Positions 16,870-26,241 of a stretch of 64,000 nucleotides of DNA are shown piece after piece. The DNA lies in assembly GCA_031082285.1 (NCBI GenBank), contig JAVHLK010000003.1:1-64000 (forward strand), written 5' to 3'. The notes under the pieces were generated by a model. It was not told the DNA's origin. It saw only the letters and a program-made list of their open reading frames with translations, and ran no database searches. The position numbers were made by a program, and so were the translations under genes. This DNA is from Desulfomonilaceae bacterium (GTDB lineage: Bacteria > Desulfobacterota > Desulfomonilia > Desulfomonilales > Desulfomonilaceae). Each line of letters starts with the position of its first letter. Within the stretch, counting starts at the first letter, position 1.

Positions 16870-16991
16870 GGTCTAAAGCGACGGCTCACACTCACGATCG
16901 GTACCCCGCGGGACGGGCATACCCGCATAGGCGTTAACTTAAGGCAAGAACGCCTCAGGCCCGGCCTTGAAAGACCGGTCTACTTTCATAC

Positions 16992-17033
16992 CGTCCCTCC
17001 GGGACGTATGTACTCCTGAGCCCCGACAGGGGC
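16992..17033. repeat. Two short GC hairpins between convergent genes
   Basis: CGTCCC/GGGACG with a 3-nt loop (16992-17006) and GCCCC/GGGGC with a 4-nt loop (17020-17033) lie in the 280-bp gap between the TPR gene and the convergent Gln/Pro-rich gene. They could act as transcript ends but lack T runs. Confidence 0.45.
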
Positions 17034-17149
17034 GACTGAGAGTAGCCTGGTCTTCAGTGCCGGGTGTACAACGGCCGGGTGTCCGAGACGCGTATGTGAA
17101 CGCATATGGGGCATACCCGGCCGGCATTGGCGCTCTCAACCGAACACTC

Positions 17150-17713
17150 TTATTGGTTGGGGTAGCCTGCCGGTTGCTGGTACTGCTGCACGGGTTGCTG
17201 ATACTGCTGCACGGGTTGCTGGTACTGCTGAACCGGTTGCTGATACTGGTACTGCTGCTGAGGAACCTGCTGAACCGGCTGTTGGTATGCCTGAGGCGGT
17301 CCCTGATACGGCAATGACGCTCCCGCGGCTCCGTATATGGGTTGGCCCTGGTATTGCTGTTGCTGCGCGGGGTCATACCCGTATTGCTGCTGCACGCCCT
17401 GCGGCTGGGAATAGGTAACATTGGCCTGGGGCTGGGGTTGGTAGCCTTGCTGCTGCATGCCCATGGGGGAGAACGAGCCTTGCGTGTCCTGAGCGCCGGA
17501 CATGGACTGCGCGGGGTTACTCCCCCCGGAGTAGTACGGGTTGAATTGGTACGCGGGATTTCCCGTCCACCACGCGCGCAGGTCGCCTATCGCGGAATTG
17601 TCGATCGCACCTTTTGTGTGGGATCCGCCGAAGAAGTAATCAAGGAACGCGTGACCGGGTGCTGCCGAGGCAACCAGCAACGCCAGCACTGCCGTCATTA
17701 TAAGTCTTTTCAT
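17150..17713 (-). CDS. Secreted glutamine/proline-rich low-complexity protein
   Basis: A 187-aa exported protein. After the signal peptide (about 1-22, ending GHA) come about 40 residues of ordinary sequence with aromatic residues, then a Gln/Pro/Tyr-rich tail. The last 40 residues contain four or five near-identical QQYQQPV units. GGAGGG lies about 7 nt upstream of the ATG. The tail should be disordered and possibly prone to phase separation or adhesion; that is inference. No family recognised. Confidence 0.8.
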   Translation of the reverse strand: MKRLIMTAVLALLVASAAPGHAFLDYFFGGSHTKGAIDNSAIGDLRAWWTGNPAYQFNPYYSGGSNPAQSMSGAQDTQGSFSPMGMQQQGYQPQPQANVTYSQPQGVQQQYGYDPAQQQQYQGQPIYGAAGASLPYQGPPQAYQQPVQQVPQQQYQYQQPVQQYQQPVQQYQQPVQQYQQPAGYPNQ

Positions 17714-17851
17714 GGCGTGTCCCTCCTGATAGGGTTCATTGAATCGTACAAGGTTGTAGTATACCGCGATAAGGTTTCTTCGTCAAGAATGCAAATATTT
17801 TGAAGGTGTTATTCAGGCTTTCGCGCGCAAGGGGCGGCTTTCGTGGGGCGA

Positions 17852-19306
17852 TCAGTAGAGTCTGGACGACGGCGAAGGCGTGTCTCGCCTGCCGATGACA
17901 ATGCTTTCGAGAGAGAGGAGTCGCTCTTGAACGACGGTTTCAAATCTGGGTTTGAGATCCGACGGCACCGTCTCGAAATTCTTGACGTACCGTACCGACA
18001 ACGGGTTGACGTGTCGAGTGCCGGTCAGCAACTCGAAGTGAAGGTGAGGCCCCGTGGCATAACCCGTTCGTCCAACCAATCCGATACACTGCCGCTGTTT
18101 CACTCGCTGGCCTTGCCGTACTCGAAAGGAATGGAGGTGCCCATACCGCGACTCGTAACCGTTCCCGTGCTTGATGGAAACAAACTTTCCGTACCCCTTT
18201 TTCCATCCCGCGAACGTGACGACGCCCGAAGCTACGGCCCATACGGGCGTGCCGGTCGGAGCGGCGTAATCGACCCCCTTATGCATATGCCTTCTTCCGT
18301 CTATAGGATGGATTCGCATGCCGTAGCCCGATGTCTTGCGCATCACTCTCAGCGGGGTCCGCAGGATGTTCTTCCTGAGTTGTACGCCGTTTTCGTCAAA
18401 GTATGTGTCTTTGGACTCCTTGTCCTTGAAGAGAACGGCCACCTTTCGGCCGGTCCGTCTTCCGTTGTAAATGGCGCAGAGTATTCGACCGTAACCTGAA
18501 GGCCGGTCATCGGCGTATCGTCTTTCGAACAGAACCTTACAGGTATCGCCGGAAACGGATTCGGACTGAAAATCGATATCCCATTGAAAGACGCTGATCA
18601 GTTTCGCGACGAGTTCCATACCCTCGCCGGCATCGAGAACCGACTGCGAGAGGGTGCCGCGTACGGGAATGGTGACGGTTTCGACCTTGTAGTCAAGAAC
18701 GACCCGCTCTTTCCAGGAACGGATTCCGTCTCCCTCCTGAACCGCGTGAAAGACACGGGCGGGATCAAGTTCCAGCGTAGCCTTAAGGAACTTGCCCCGA
18801 GCGTCCAATGTAACACTGTATCGTCGTGAAGGCTGAAGGATGGTGTGCTCGGAGAATCGGAGCTGTTCAACCTCGGCCCGTATCACTGAAGAGAGGCTCT
18901 CGGCAACTTGCTTGGCCGTGGCCGGATCGGAAAGGTGAATGGTGAGCAGAGAAACGAGAGTGTCTCCCTGGCCGGTCAGGTCGGTGATCTCCTGCGAGCA
19001 GCCGGTCCCTTCCGCGTCTTCCTTTACCACGGCGGGCACATCGCCGGGGGGGCCGCATGAGACGGCATCTTCAGCAATGGTGGGGAACGCGGGAATATTG
19101 CACGCGAGTGGAAACCGCGTTGCGAACGTGGAGGAAAAACAGAAGTAGGCCCCCAGGCCGACTAAGCCAAGTGCTACCGCGGCGAGCATAGCCATTCTGA
19201 AGGTAACGCCCACGCGCGGGCCTCTAGTCCGCACTATGTAGTGGTTATTTCTTCGCACCACCGCTTCTCCATACCTCACTAAAAACCTTAGCATTAATGA
19301 GAACAT
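17852..19306 (-). CDS. M23-family murein endopeptidase, membrane anchored
   Basis: A 484-aa protein of the MepM/NlpD-like group that cleaves peptidoglycan cross-links. It has a basic cytoplasmic N-terminus, one transmembrane helix (about 38-60), an OapA/LysM-like middle domain (about 115-310) and a C-terminal LytM/M23 zinc peptidase domain. Catalytic motifs are intact: the HKGVDYAAPTG segment (His and Asp zinc ligands, near residue 340) and HLHFELL (near 425). It is a single gene, divergent from the small cysteine protein at 19489. Active endopeptidase is expected because no metal ligand is lost. Confidence 0.9.
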   Translation of the reverse strand: MFSLMLRFLVRYGEAVVRRNNHYIVRTRGPRVGVTFRMAMLAAVALGLVGLGAYFCFSSTFATRFPLACNIPAFPTIAEDAVSCGPPGDVPAVVKEDAEGTGCSQEITDLTGQGDTLVSLLTIHLSDPATAKQVAESLSSVIRAEVEQLRFSEHTILQPSRRYSVTLDARGKFLKATLELDPARVFHAVQEGDGIRSWKERVVLDYKVETVTIPVRGTLSQSVLDAGEGMELVAKLISVFQWDIDFQSESVSGDTCKVLFERRYADDRPSGYGRILCAIYNGRRTGRKVAVLFKDKESKDTYFDENGVQLRKNILRTPLRVMRKTSGYGMRIHPIDGRRHMHKGVDYAAPTGTPVWAVASGVVTFAGWKKGYGKFVSIKHGNGYESRYGHLHSFRVRQGQRVKQRQCIGLVGRTGYATGPHLHFELLTGTRHVNPLSVRYVKNFETVPSDLKPRFETVVQERLLSLESIVIGRRDTPSPSSRLY

Positions 19307-19488
19307 CAGTCAATGCCTATTTCACCGGCTCCGCGAGAAAAGCAACACGGGAAAGGCGTTGCAGGAACATTTCCAAGGGGAGGGTGTCCGGTACATCAAC
19401 ACAAGGGTTAAGGGATTCACATAGCGTTTCGACAGATGTCCCGTCACAGCACTCTGGATGGGCACTCCAGTGGAAGAGAGACATTGCC

Positions 19489-19767
19489 GTGAAGACTGAC
19501 CGGAAAGCATGGCTGGACACGAACGCGGTGACGTGCCGGGTGTTCAAGGGGAGATGGAGTATCCGTCACTGTTTCCGTATGTACAACGACATAAAGGATC
19601 TCAAGATTCAGATGTCGACTCGAGGCGGTGGAAAGGTGTATCGGCACGAGTCTGCGTACAATCCGTGCGAGCACTGCCGCATCCTTACCCACTACATGGA
19701 GACCGCACCGGATCGGGACGATCTGTTTGAACAGAATCTCGATTCATCGTATAAGAAAGCGGTATGA
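19489..19767 (+). CDS. Small cysteine protein, CX11C...CXXC family, copy 2
   Basis: A 92-aa paralogue of the protein at 10601-10810. The frame is open from 19297, but homology begins at VKTDRKAWLD, which matches VYTDAQAWLD of copy 1, so the GTG at 19489 is chosen; AGAGAG lies about 8 nt upstream. The shared layout is Cys-X11-Cys with KGRW inside, followed by a basic region and PCEHCRIL near the C-terminus. Like copy 1 it stands alone with long non-coding flanks. A metal-binding fold is likely. Unrecognised family. Confidence 0.7.
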   Translation: MKTDRKAWLDTNAVTCRVFKGRWSIRHCFRMYNDIKDLKIQMSTRGGGKVYRHESAYNPCEHCRILTHYMETAPDRDDLFEQNLDSSYKKAV

Positions 19768-19866
19768 GTGTAGTTCGGCAACGAGTCGACCGTTGGTAAT
19801 CCGACCGCACGGCCGGGCGACAATGGTTCCCATGATGCCCCGGCGCCCCCGATGCGGCAATGATAT

Positions 19867-22800
19867 TCATGCGGATATCCCGCTTCGCAAGCCTTTTGCA
19901 AACGCCTCTTGAAGTTCGATTACGCTTCCCCACCGGTTCTCCGGGTCCTTTTCCAGACAACCAAGAACAATCTCGTCCAGCCAGTCCGGAAGATCGGGAT
20001 TGGTCAATTTGGGCGGGGTCGCAATGATGCGGGTGTGCTGAAACTTGAAATCCTCGAAGGCCGGCCCTTCAAAGGGGAATCTTCCGGTCACCATGTAGTG
20101 CAGCAGTGCTCCCAACGAATACACTTCCGAAGATCTCTCTCGAATGCCCACCGACCTGGCGCGGAAAAATTCCGGTGGCATCGTGGCGGGATTCATTCCG
20201 GGCTCCTGCCATCGGGGCCTCACAGCTCTCGTGAGGTTTCTGAAGATCTGCGAATACCCGAGGCCGGCGATTCTGCATTCCGACAGGTCACTGTTAACCA
20301 ATATCTGGCTTGGGTGCAGGTGAAGGTGGAAGGTCCTTCTCAGTCTTCCATCCAATCCCTTGAAACTGTGGGCAAAACTCAGACCGTCCAAGATCTTGCC
20401 GAATATTTCCAGCGCCTTGCCGAGTGCCGGCGGTCTGTCGGATTCCATCAGCATCTGCAGGTTGCTCGGATAGGGCGGGTGGACGATGCCGTCGCCGCCG
20501 GGTCCCGTCACGGCCTCCTGGACCGGTAAGACGCTGTTGTGGACCATGTTGAATCCCAGTTCGCAAATCTCTCGGACGAAGTCCTTTATGAGCGGGAACT
20601 CGAGAAGAGTCCGGCGAAAGACTCGCATCATGACGGTCCGACCCGTATTAACCTCTACGCCGACATGGAAATGTCCCCATCCGTCGGTAAAGAGAACCTC
20701 CAGGTCCTTATACGCGAATCCGCCGGTAGCAGGGAGATAGAGCTCTTCTCGTCCGTATCGTGATGCAAGGCTGTTGGCGTAACCTGAAACAAATGTGGTT
20801 ACCGCTTTCTCCTCAAACGAAACGTCCTGACTGGTCAGGTCCAAGAATTGCTCTGCCGGTTTGCCCACTCCTAAACTCGGATGTTCCCGCGGCGGCTGGG
20901 CGGGAGACGCAAGTCCATCGATCTCCGAGGACGCGGCGGATAGGGATTGGTCGCGTGTCCCCGGGTTGACGGGCGACTCCGAACCTTCATCGGGAGACTT
21001 TTCCCTTATTGGGCCGCCTTGCGCCGAGGAGGCGTCAGGAGTGCTCTCCGGAGGAAGTATCAACGGCTTACGCGGGGGAGATTGCATTGATGAGCGCGTG
21101 TCCTGAGGAGAAACGGTACGACCAATGGTCTCACCTCTCTTGCGTTCGCTCGTTTCCTTACCCACGCGGTTCTTGTCGGGCTTAGGGGCGGCAACGGGCT
21201 TTCCGGGGCTCGCAGGACGGGATTCGGGCGCGGCGGGTCTTATATCGGGCGCTTTCGGCACGGCCGTGGATCGCGGAGCCTGAGACTGTAAGGGCTTAAG
21301 ACTCTTGAGATAGCCGCCAATGGTCGAGTCGGACGGATTCATCGCTGCGGCTTTCTGTAGTATTTTCCGGGCTTCGGGGCTGTCCGCCTTGTTCTTGACG
21401 ATTTTCAGGGCCGTCAGCTGAAGAATCTTATTGCCCCCGCGTTCCGCAATCTCTTGGAACAGGTTGTGCGTCACTGCAAGTTCGGCCGCCTTCTGCGGGA
21501 GTTCTCGGTCATCCTGTTTGAGCGGGATGAGTGCAAGCATGTGTTCCAGCGATTTTGCGTGCTCGCCTCTCTGTCCATAGGCATGAATAAGAGCGGCTCT
21601 CAGGGGAGTGTTGCCGGAATCCACCTTTAGGAGCTTCTCAAACAGAGAGACCGACTGATCGTCCGATGCTCCTTGTTTTATCAGTTGTCTGAGAATCCTC
21701 GAGTTGAGGTCTCGGTTGCCCTCCCTTACGGTTTGTTCCACAAGATCGTTGTCAATAATACAACGCGCAAGGTCGCTGAGGTAATCGTAGTTTCTCCCGT
21801 CTATTTCGTGCAGCACTCGCAACCGCTGCATGTACGCCTGCAAGTCGCCCTTGGTGAGGTAAACCGTGCTGAGCATCTTGTTGATTCCGACCGCTTTGGG
21901 TTGGAATTCGAGCACCTTTTCGTAAACCGCGACCGCGTCGGGATTGACCTCGGATCGAGCCAGATAAATCTGGGCGATCTTCTTGACGACTAAAGGGTTT
22001 CCTTCCGCCAGAGCTTCCTGAACCTTTCCATTTTCCACATAAATGCGAGCGGCTTGAGCCATGTGTTCATCGGTTTGGCCTCGATCCAACTGATGGAGAA
22101 TGATGAGTTCACTTACGGCCCGGCGATAGTCACCCCTGTCGTTATAGATCCTCGACATCATTTGATGAAGCCGCTTGTCCGTGCGGTCATATTCAAGAGC
22201 CTTCAGATATACTCCGGCGGCCTCGGGGGTCGTGGCCTTCATTTCAAGGAGTTCCTCGCAAACTCCCTGAATGAGAGCCTTGTGGTCGGACTGCACTGCC
22301 AAGTGCGTCTGACCTTCGCTCACCAGGTAGCCTACAGTGTCGTTGAACACCGCCTGACCGCCCGCGTCCGATTCGATGAGCTGGATCGCGTGCCTCAGCA
22401 GCTTCGCCGGATTCTTGAGTCGCCGGTACGTGTGAAACAGCTTGGTGTGAATATCGATTCGTGTGTCGAGATCGTCTTCGTTTTCAAGAAGTTCCTCGTA
22501 AATGAGCGCGGCTTCGGCTTCCTTTCCAAGCGCCATCATGAGGGACACACCGAGAGTGTGATCGTCTCTGTCTCGCAGTCCGCCCAGCGCCCTCATCTTC
22601 TCCCAGGCTTTCGCGGCTTCTCGAAATTCCCCCAACTTCTGGTAACATACACTCAGTCGTCGGTACACGTCCGGATTGCGCACCTCCCCCCCGTGCAGAT
22701 CCAAGAAGCTCCTGAATTCCCTCAGTGCTCGCGGGAAGTCACCTTCTCGAAACAGTTCCTCGGCACGTTTGATCGAAGCCGGGATGGACGCGGCCCGTGC

Positions 22801-23226
22801 TTCGGCGACCTTGGCCTTCCTCGCCCTGGTGATGAAGACGACGATTCCCGCGACTACTATGACCGCCACGAACCCGACCACGAGCACCACCACCGTGGAA
22901 GAAAGTCCCTGCTCTGCGGGAGCCGCCCAAGGTTGCGTATGCTCTTTGAGAACATAACCCGTGACGCCCGCGTCGGGCAGGTTAATGGCGACGAACTCGT
23001 CCGTTGTTCCCATCACCTCATGGATGGCGCCGTTGAACGCGAAGTCCAGAATTTCCGATTTCACGGAGGGCTGAGTATAAATCCTTGTCGACAGCCCGTC
23101 CGGGGCTACGATCTGTACGGCCTTGGGATACTGCTCCTGCCCGTTGACCTGCGCCGCTCCCCAGACTGTTGCAAAGGAATACAACAGAACGGCGAAGACG
23201 GATTTTCTCAGGAAAAGGCTGCTCAA
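19867..23226 (-). CDS. Membrane-anchored SH3b-TPR-pseudokinase protein
   Basis: A 1119-aa multidomain protein. A signal peptide (1-30) precedes an SH3b-like domain in the periplasm (about 35-100), a transmembrane helix (about 108-132) with basic residues on the cytoplasmic side, a long TPR region (about 150-640), a Pro/Ser/Arg-rich linker (650-800) and a C-terminal protein-kinase fold (about 850-1115). The kinase lobe keeps structural landmarks (PPEFF, VYSLGALL with TGRFPF, CLEKDPENRW) but has lost the chemistry: the VAIK lysine is Arg (VMMRVF), the HRDLKPxN loop reads HLHLHPSQ with the catalytic Asp changed to His, and DFG reads GLG. It is therefore predicted to be a pseudokinase that senses or scaffolds rather than phosphorylates. 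The SH3b domain may bind cell wall. Divergent from a radical SAM gene. Confidence 0.88.
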   Translation of the reverse strand: MSSLFLRKSVFAVLLYSFATVWGAAQVNGQEQYPKAVQIVAPDGLSTRIYTQPSVKSEILDFAFNGAIHEVMGTTDEFVAINLPDAGVTGYVLKEHTQPWAAPAEQGLSSTVVVLVVGFVAVIVVAGIVVFITRARKAKVAEARAASIPASIKRAEELFREGDFPRALREFRSFLDLHGGEVRNPDVYRRLSVCYQKLGEFREAAKAWEKMRALGGLRDRDDHTLGVSLMMALGKEAEAALIYEELLENEDDLDTRIDIHTKLFHTYRRLKNPAKLLRHAIQLIESDAGGQAVFNDTVGYLVSEGQTHLAVQSDHKALIQGVCEELLEMKATTPEAAGVYLKALEYDRTDKRLHQMMSRIYNDRGDYRRAVSELIILHQLDRGQTDEHMAQAARIYVENGKVQEALAEGNPLVVKKIAQIYLARSEVNPDAVAVYEKVLEFQPKAVGINKMLSTVYLTKGDLQAYMQRLRVLHEIDGRNYDYLSDLARCIIDNDLVEQTVREGNRDLNSRILRQLIKQGASDDQSVSLFEKLLKVDSGNTPLRAALIHAYGQRGEHAKSLEHMLALIPLKQDDRELPQKAAELAVTHNLFQEIAERGGNKILQLTALKIVKNKADSPEARKILQKAAAMNPSDSTIGGYLKSLKPLQSQAPRSTAVPKAPDIRPAAPESRPASPGKPVAAPKPDKNRVGKETSERKRGETIGRTVSPQDTRSSMQSPPRKPLILPPESTPDASSAQGGPIREKSPDEGSESPVNPGTRDQSLSAASSEIDGLASPAQPPREHPSLGVGKPAEQFLDLTSQDVSFEEKAVTTFVSGYANSLASRYGREELYLPATGGFAYKDLEVLFTDGWGHFHVGVEVNTGRTVMMRVFRRTLLEFPLIKDFVREICELGFNMVHNSVLPVQEAVTGPGGDGIVHPPYPSNLQMLMESDRPPALGKALEIFGKILDGLSFAHSFKGLDGRLRRTFHLHLHPSQILVNSDLSECRIAGLGYSQIFRNLTRAVRPRWQEPGMNPATMPPEFFRARSVGIRERSSEVYSLGALLHYMVTGRFPFEGPAFEDFKFQHTRIIATPPKLTNPDLPDWLDEIVLGCLEKDPENRWGSVIELQEAFAKGLRSGISA

Positions 23227-23369
23227 CGATATTCCCTCACTGCGAACTCACGTCTATATTATGGTTGTTAAAACATTTAGTTCAGCTTACCATGAATACC
23301 ATTCACGAGCAAACCTCAATGATGTCAAAACATGACGTAGGAATTCATAATGCGGAGAAGAAGACCATC

Positions 23370-24521
23370 ATGAACCAGGCACTCACGTTCGAACAAGGAC
23401 CTATTCGTCCACCCAGCGAAGCAGGAAGCCTCCTGATTCGTGTAACCAGGAATTGCCCGTGGAATCGGTGCGCGTTCTGCGGAACCTACAGAGGACAGAA
23501 GTTTTCCCGTCGATCCATCGAAGAGATAAAAGCGGACGTTGACGCGGCCAAAAATGTCGCGGACCGCATCAAGGAACTGTCGTGGCAGATCGGCGATGGA
23601 GGAGACCTCACTCAACGCGTCCTGACGCAAGTGGTTCACGATGCCGGCCTCCCCGATGCGTTTCGTTCCGTGGCGCTGTGGCTTGCTTCCGGAGGCGACA
23701 CGGTATTTCTTCAGGATGCGAATTCGCTCATGCTGTCCACGGAGTCGCTGCTCCAGGTACTGAACCACATTAGAAAGACGTTTCCCCGCGTTGAACGGAT
23801 AACCTCTTACGCACGAGCCCGGACTCTGAAGGGAAAATCGGTTGAAGACTACACGGCTTTGAAAGCGGCCGGACTCACGCGGTTGCACGTAGGCATGGAA
23901 TCCGGATCCGATCGCGTACTCAAAATGATCAACAAGGGCTCGACCGCGCAAGACCTCATTGACGGGGGGAGAAAGGTGGTGCAAGCGGGAGTTTCGCTTT
24001 GCCTGTATATCATGCCCGGAATCGGCGGGGTTGAACTGTCCCGCGAACATGCGCTGGAATCGGCACGAGTGGTCAGCGCCATAAACCCGGACTACGTGAG
24101 GTTTCGGTCACTCTACGTCCGTCGTCGTTCGGATTTGGTCGACATGGTGCAAGAGGGGAGGTTCGAGCCCCCCTCCGAAGATGAGATGGTGCGTGAAATA
24201 CGGACCATTGTCGAGAATATTTCCGGCGTCACCACAACGCTGGTGAGCGATCACATCCTCAATCTGTTGGAAGAAGTCGAAGGAAAGCTTCCCGAAGACA
24301 AGGAGCGGATGCTCGCCGTCATCGACGACTACTTGAGTCTGTCCGACGATGACAGGCTCCTCTTTCAGCTTGGCAGGCGCGGCGGGGCCATCAGAGGAAT
24401 GGACGATTTTCGCCTGCCCGGCGTACGCGCCCGTTTGGAGGCGGCACGGCTCCAAATCGAATCGGAGACTCCGGGAGGTCTCCAGGAGTATATTCACGCA
24501 ATCAAGACCAGATTCGTCTAG
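23370..24521 (+). CDS. Radical SAM protein with CX4CX2C cluster motif
   Basis: A 383-aa radical SAM enzyme of unknown substrate. The cluster motif is Cys29-X4-Cys34-X2-Cys37 (CPWNRCAFC), one residue longer than the canonical CX3CX2C. A GGDTVF segment and a GMESGSD segment match the SAM-binding and strand regions of HemN/Elp3-like barrels. No cobalamin-binding domain is present. The frame is open back to 23169, but the N-terminal homology and the AT-rich promoter-like DNA between 23227 and 23340 favour an internal ATG, most likely 23370 (GGAG 12 nt upstream); one at about 23319 is possible. Single gene. Confidence 0.82.
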   Translation: MNQALTFEQGPIRPPSEAGSLLIRVTRNCPWNRCAFCGTYRGQKFSRRSIEEIKADVDAAKNVADRIKELSWQIGDGGDLTQRVLTQVVHDAGLPDAFRSVALWLASGGDTVFLQDANSLMLSTESLLQVLNHIRKTFPRVERITSYARARTLKGKSVEDYTALKAAGLTRLHVGMESGSDRVLKMINKGSTAQDLIDGGRKVVQAGVSLCLYIMPGIGGVELSREHALESARVVSAINPDYVRFRSLYVRRRSDLVDMVQEGRFEPPSEDEMVREIRTIVENISGVTTTLVSDHILNLLEEVEGKLPEDKERMLAVIDDYLSLSDDDRLLFQLGRRGGAIRGMDDFRLPGVRARLEAARLQIESETPGGLQEYIHAIKTRFV

Positions 24522-24786
24522 CGAGAATCGTATACCCTTGCGGGTCGTTCTCACGACGCGCCCGGCTTGCATCAGGGGGCCTTAATCACCAGAGGGTGCT
24601 GCGCGCACCCAATGCCCCCGTAATCCTCAGGTCATGGTCTCTCAGGCGGACCCCGCAGTCCGGACCGAGCCCGGTATGCCGAGGGGCCGACGCGGAGGAT
24701 TCAAGGACGGCGCCTCAGTCCGCATCTCGCTCTCCGCCATAGTCGCGGAGAGTCGAGGACGGGCGTTGAGGCGTGCACACGGGACA

Positions 24787-26118
24787 TCAGTTCTCGGCTG
24801 CGTCGTGAAACGCGGTTTCGGGGACCACCGTCTTCTTTTTCTGTTCCTCTTTGAACTCGGTCACGGACTTATCGGACGTGAGCCATTCCAAGGCCGCACG
24901 TACGACCGGATCCTTCTTCAAGTCTTCTTTGCTTTCCGGACGCAATCTGCTCTTCTTCTCTTTCTTGTCGTCCTTGTTCTTCTTTTCCTCTTCCAGTTCT
25001 TCTTGTTCCTCCTGCTTCTCCACCTCTTTCTTCATATCAACGTCGGGTTGTATCCCCTTTTCCTGAATGTGCCTGCCCTTGGGCGTGTAGTAGTACGCCG
25101 TGGTGAGTCTGAGCCCCGATCCGTTGTCCAGGGGGATAATCGTCTGTACGGATGCCTTACCGAACGATTTAGTACCGAAGATCGCGGCGCGGTCGTTATC
25201 CTGCAGTGCCCCGGCAACGATTTCCGACGCGCTCGCACTGCCTCCGTTAATGAGTACGGCCGTCTTGAAGTCGTAGTGCTTCCCGGAAGTGGTTGCGCGG
25301 AACTCCATGCGCTGGTCCTTCACCCTACCATCCGTGTAGACGATCAAGCCCTTGTCGATGAAGAGATTCGCAACCTTCACGGCTTGATCCAGAAGGCCGC
25401 CGGGATTGTTGCGCAGATCCAGGATCATCCCTTTAATGGGCTGTTCCCGTGACTCCTGCTCGATGGCGGCTTTGAGGTCGGTATCGGTACTTTCCTGAAA
25501 GTTTACTATTTTCACGTAGGGAAAGCCCGCCTCGAGCGGCTGCTTCTTGATCGATTTCACGTGAATAATGTCCCGGGTAATCGTAATGTCCTTAAACTTA
25601 CGAAATCCCTCACGCATTATGGTGATGGTCACGGTGGTGCCTTTGGGGCCCCTCATCTTCTTCACTGCTTGAAGAAGTGTGATGTTCTTGGTGGATTCCC
25701 CGTCTATCTTGACGATCTTGTCGCCGGGTTTGAGACCGATCTTGTCGGCGGGGGTATCCTCTATGGGCGAGACGATGGTGAGGACCCCGTTATCGAGAGT
25801 TATCTCTATCCCGAGTCCCCCGAACTCTCCTTTTGTCTCGTCTTGAAGTTCCTTGAACAGATCTTCGGTGAGAAACGACGAATGAGGGTCCAAAGATTGA
25901 AGCATGCCGTTGATGGCGCCTTGGATCAATTCTTTGTCGGATACATCTTTGACATAGTTCTTCTGAACAATGCCCATCACGTCGCGGAAAAGGCGTAATT
26001 GCTTGTAGTCGGGGGACTTGGCCCAAACGCAGTTGCCCAAGAACGGACCGGCCAGCAGTGCGAATCCCACGAGAACAAGGGTTAAAGCGGTGAATCGAGC
26101 GTGCCTCATTATCGACAT
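24787..26118 (-). CDS. ctpA: C-terminal processing peptidase, S41 family
   Basis: A 443-aa periplasmic protease that trims protein C-termini. It has a signal anchor (about 9-33), the N-terminal cap with LDPHSSF, a PDZ domain (about 98-180) and the S41 domain. The Ser-Lys dyad is intact: Ser296 in NGGSASASEI and Lys321 in KSFGKASVQ, 25 residues apart as in plant D1 protease. A Lys/Glu-rich insertion (about 358-395) follows the catalytic core. GGAGG lies 7 nt before the ATG. A hairpin with arms GGGTGC/GCACCC lies downstream around 24595. Confidence 0.95.
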   Translation of the reverse strand: MSIMRHARFTALTLVLVGFALLAGPFLGNCVWAKSPDYKQLRLFRDVMGIVQKNYVKDVSDKELIQGAINGMLQSLDPHSSFLTEDLFKELQDETKGEFGGLGIEITLDNGVLTIVSPIEDTPADKIGLKPGDKIVKIDGESTKNITLLQAVKKMRGPKGTTVTITIMREGFRKFKDITITRDIIHVKSIKKQPLEAGFPYVKIVNFQESTDTDLKAAIEQESREQPIKGMILDLRNNPGGLLDQAVKVANLFIDKGLIVYTDGRVKDQRMEFRATTSGKHYDFKTAVLINGGSASASEIVAGALQDNDRAAIFGTKSFGKASVQTIIPLDNGSGLRLTTAYYYTPKGRHIQEKGIQPDVDMKKEVEKQEEQEELEEEKKNKDDKKEKKSRLRPESKEDLKKDPVVRAALEWLTSDKSVTEFKEEQKKKTVVPETAFHDAAEN

Positions 26119-26241
26119 GGGAGAACCTCCCCGTGTTGAGTTTCTGGAGTTTCCGAAAAAGACTCTGTCATATAAGTTATTAATGATATCATATACCTTG
26201 CGTTGTCACAAGTGAAGCAATAGTCAGGAAGGAACAGAGAG

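Noticed and set aside
22054-23271. 405-codon plus-strand frame
   Set aside because: Antisense to the TPR and SH3b parts of the pseudokinase gene; no domain in its translation.
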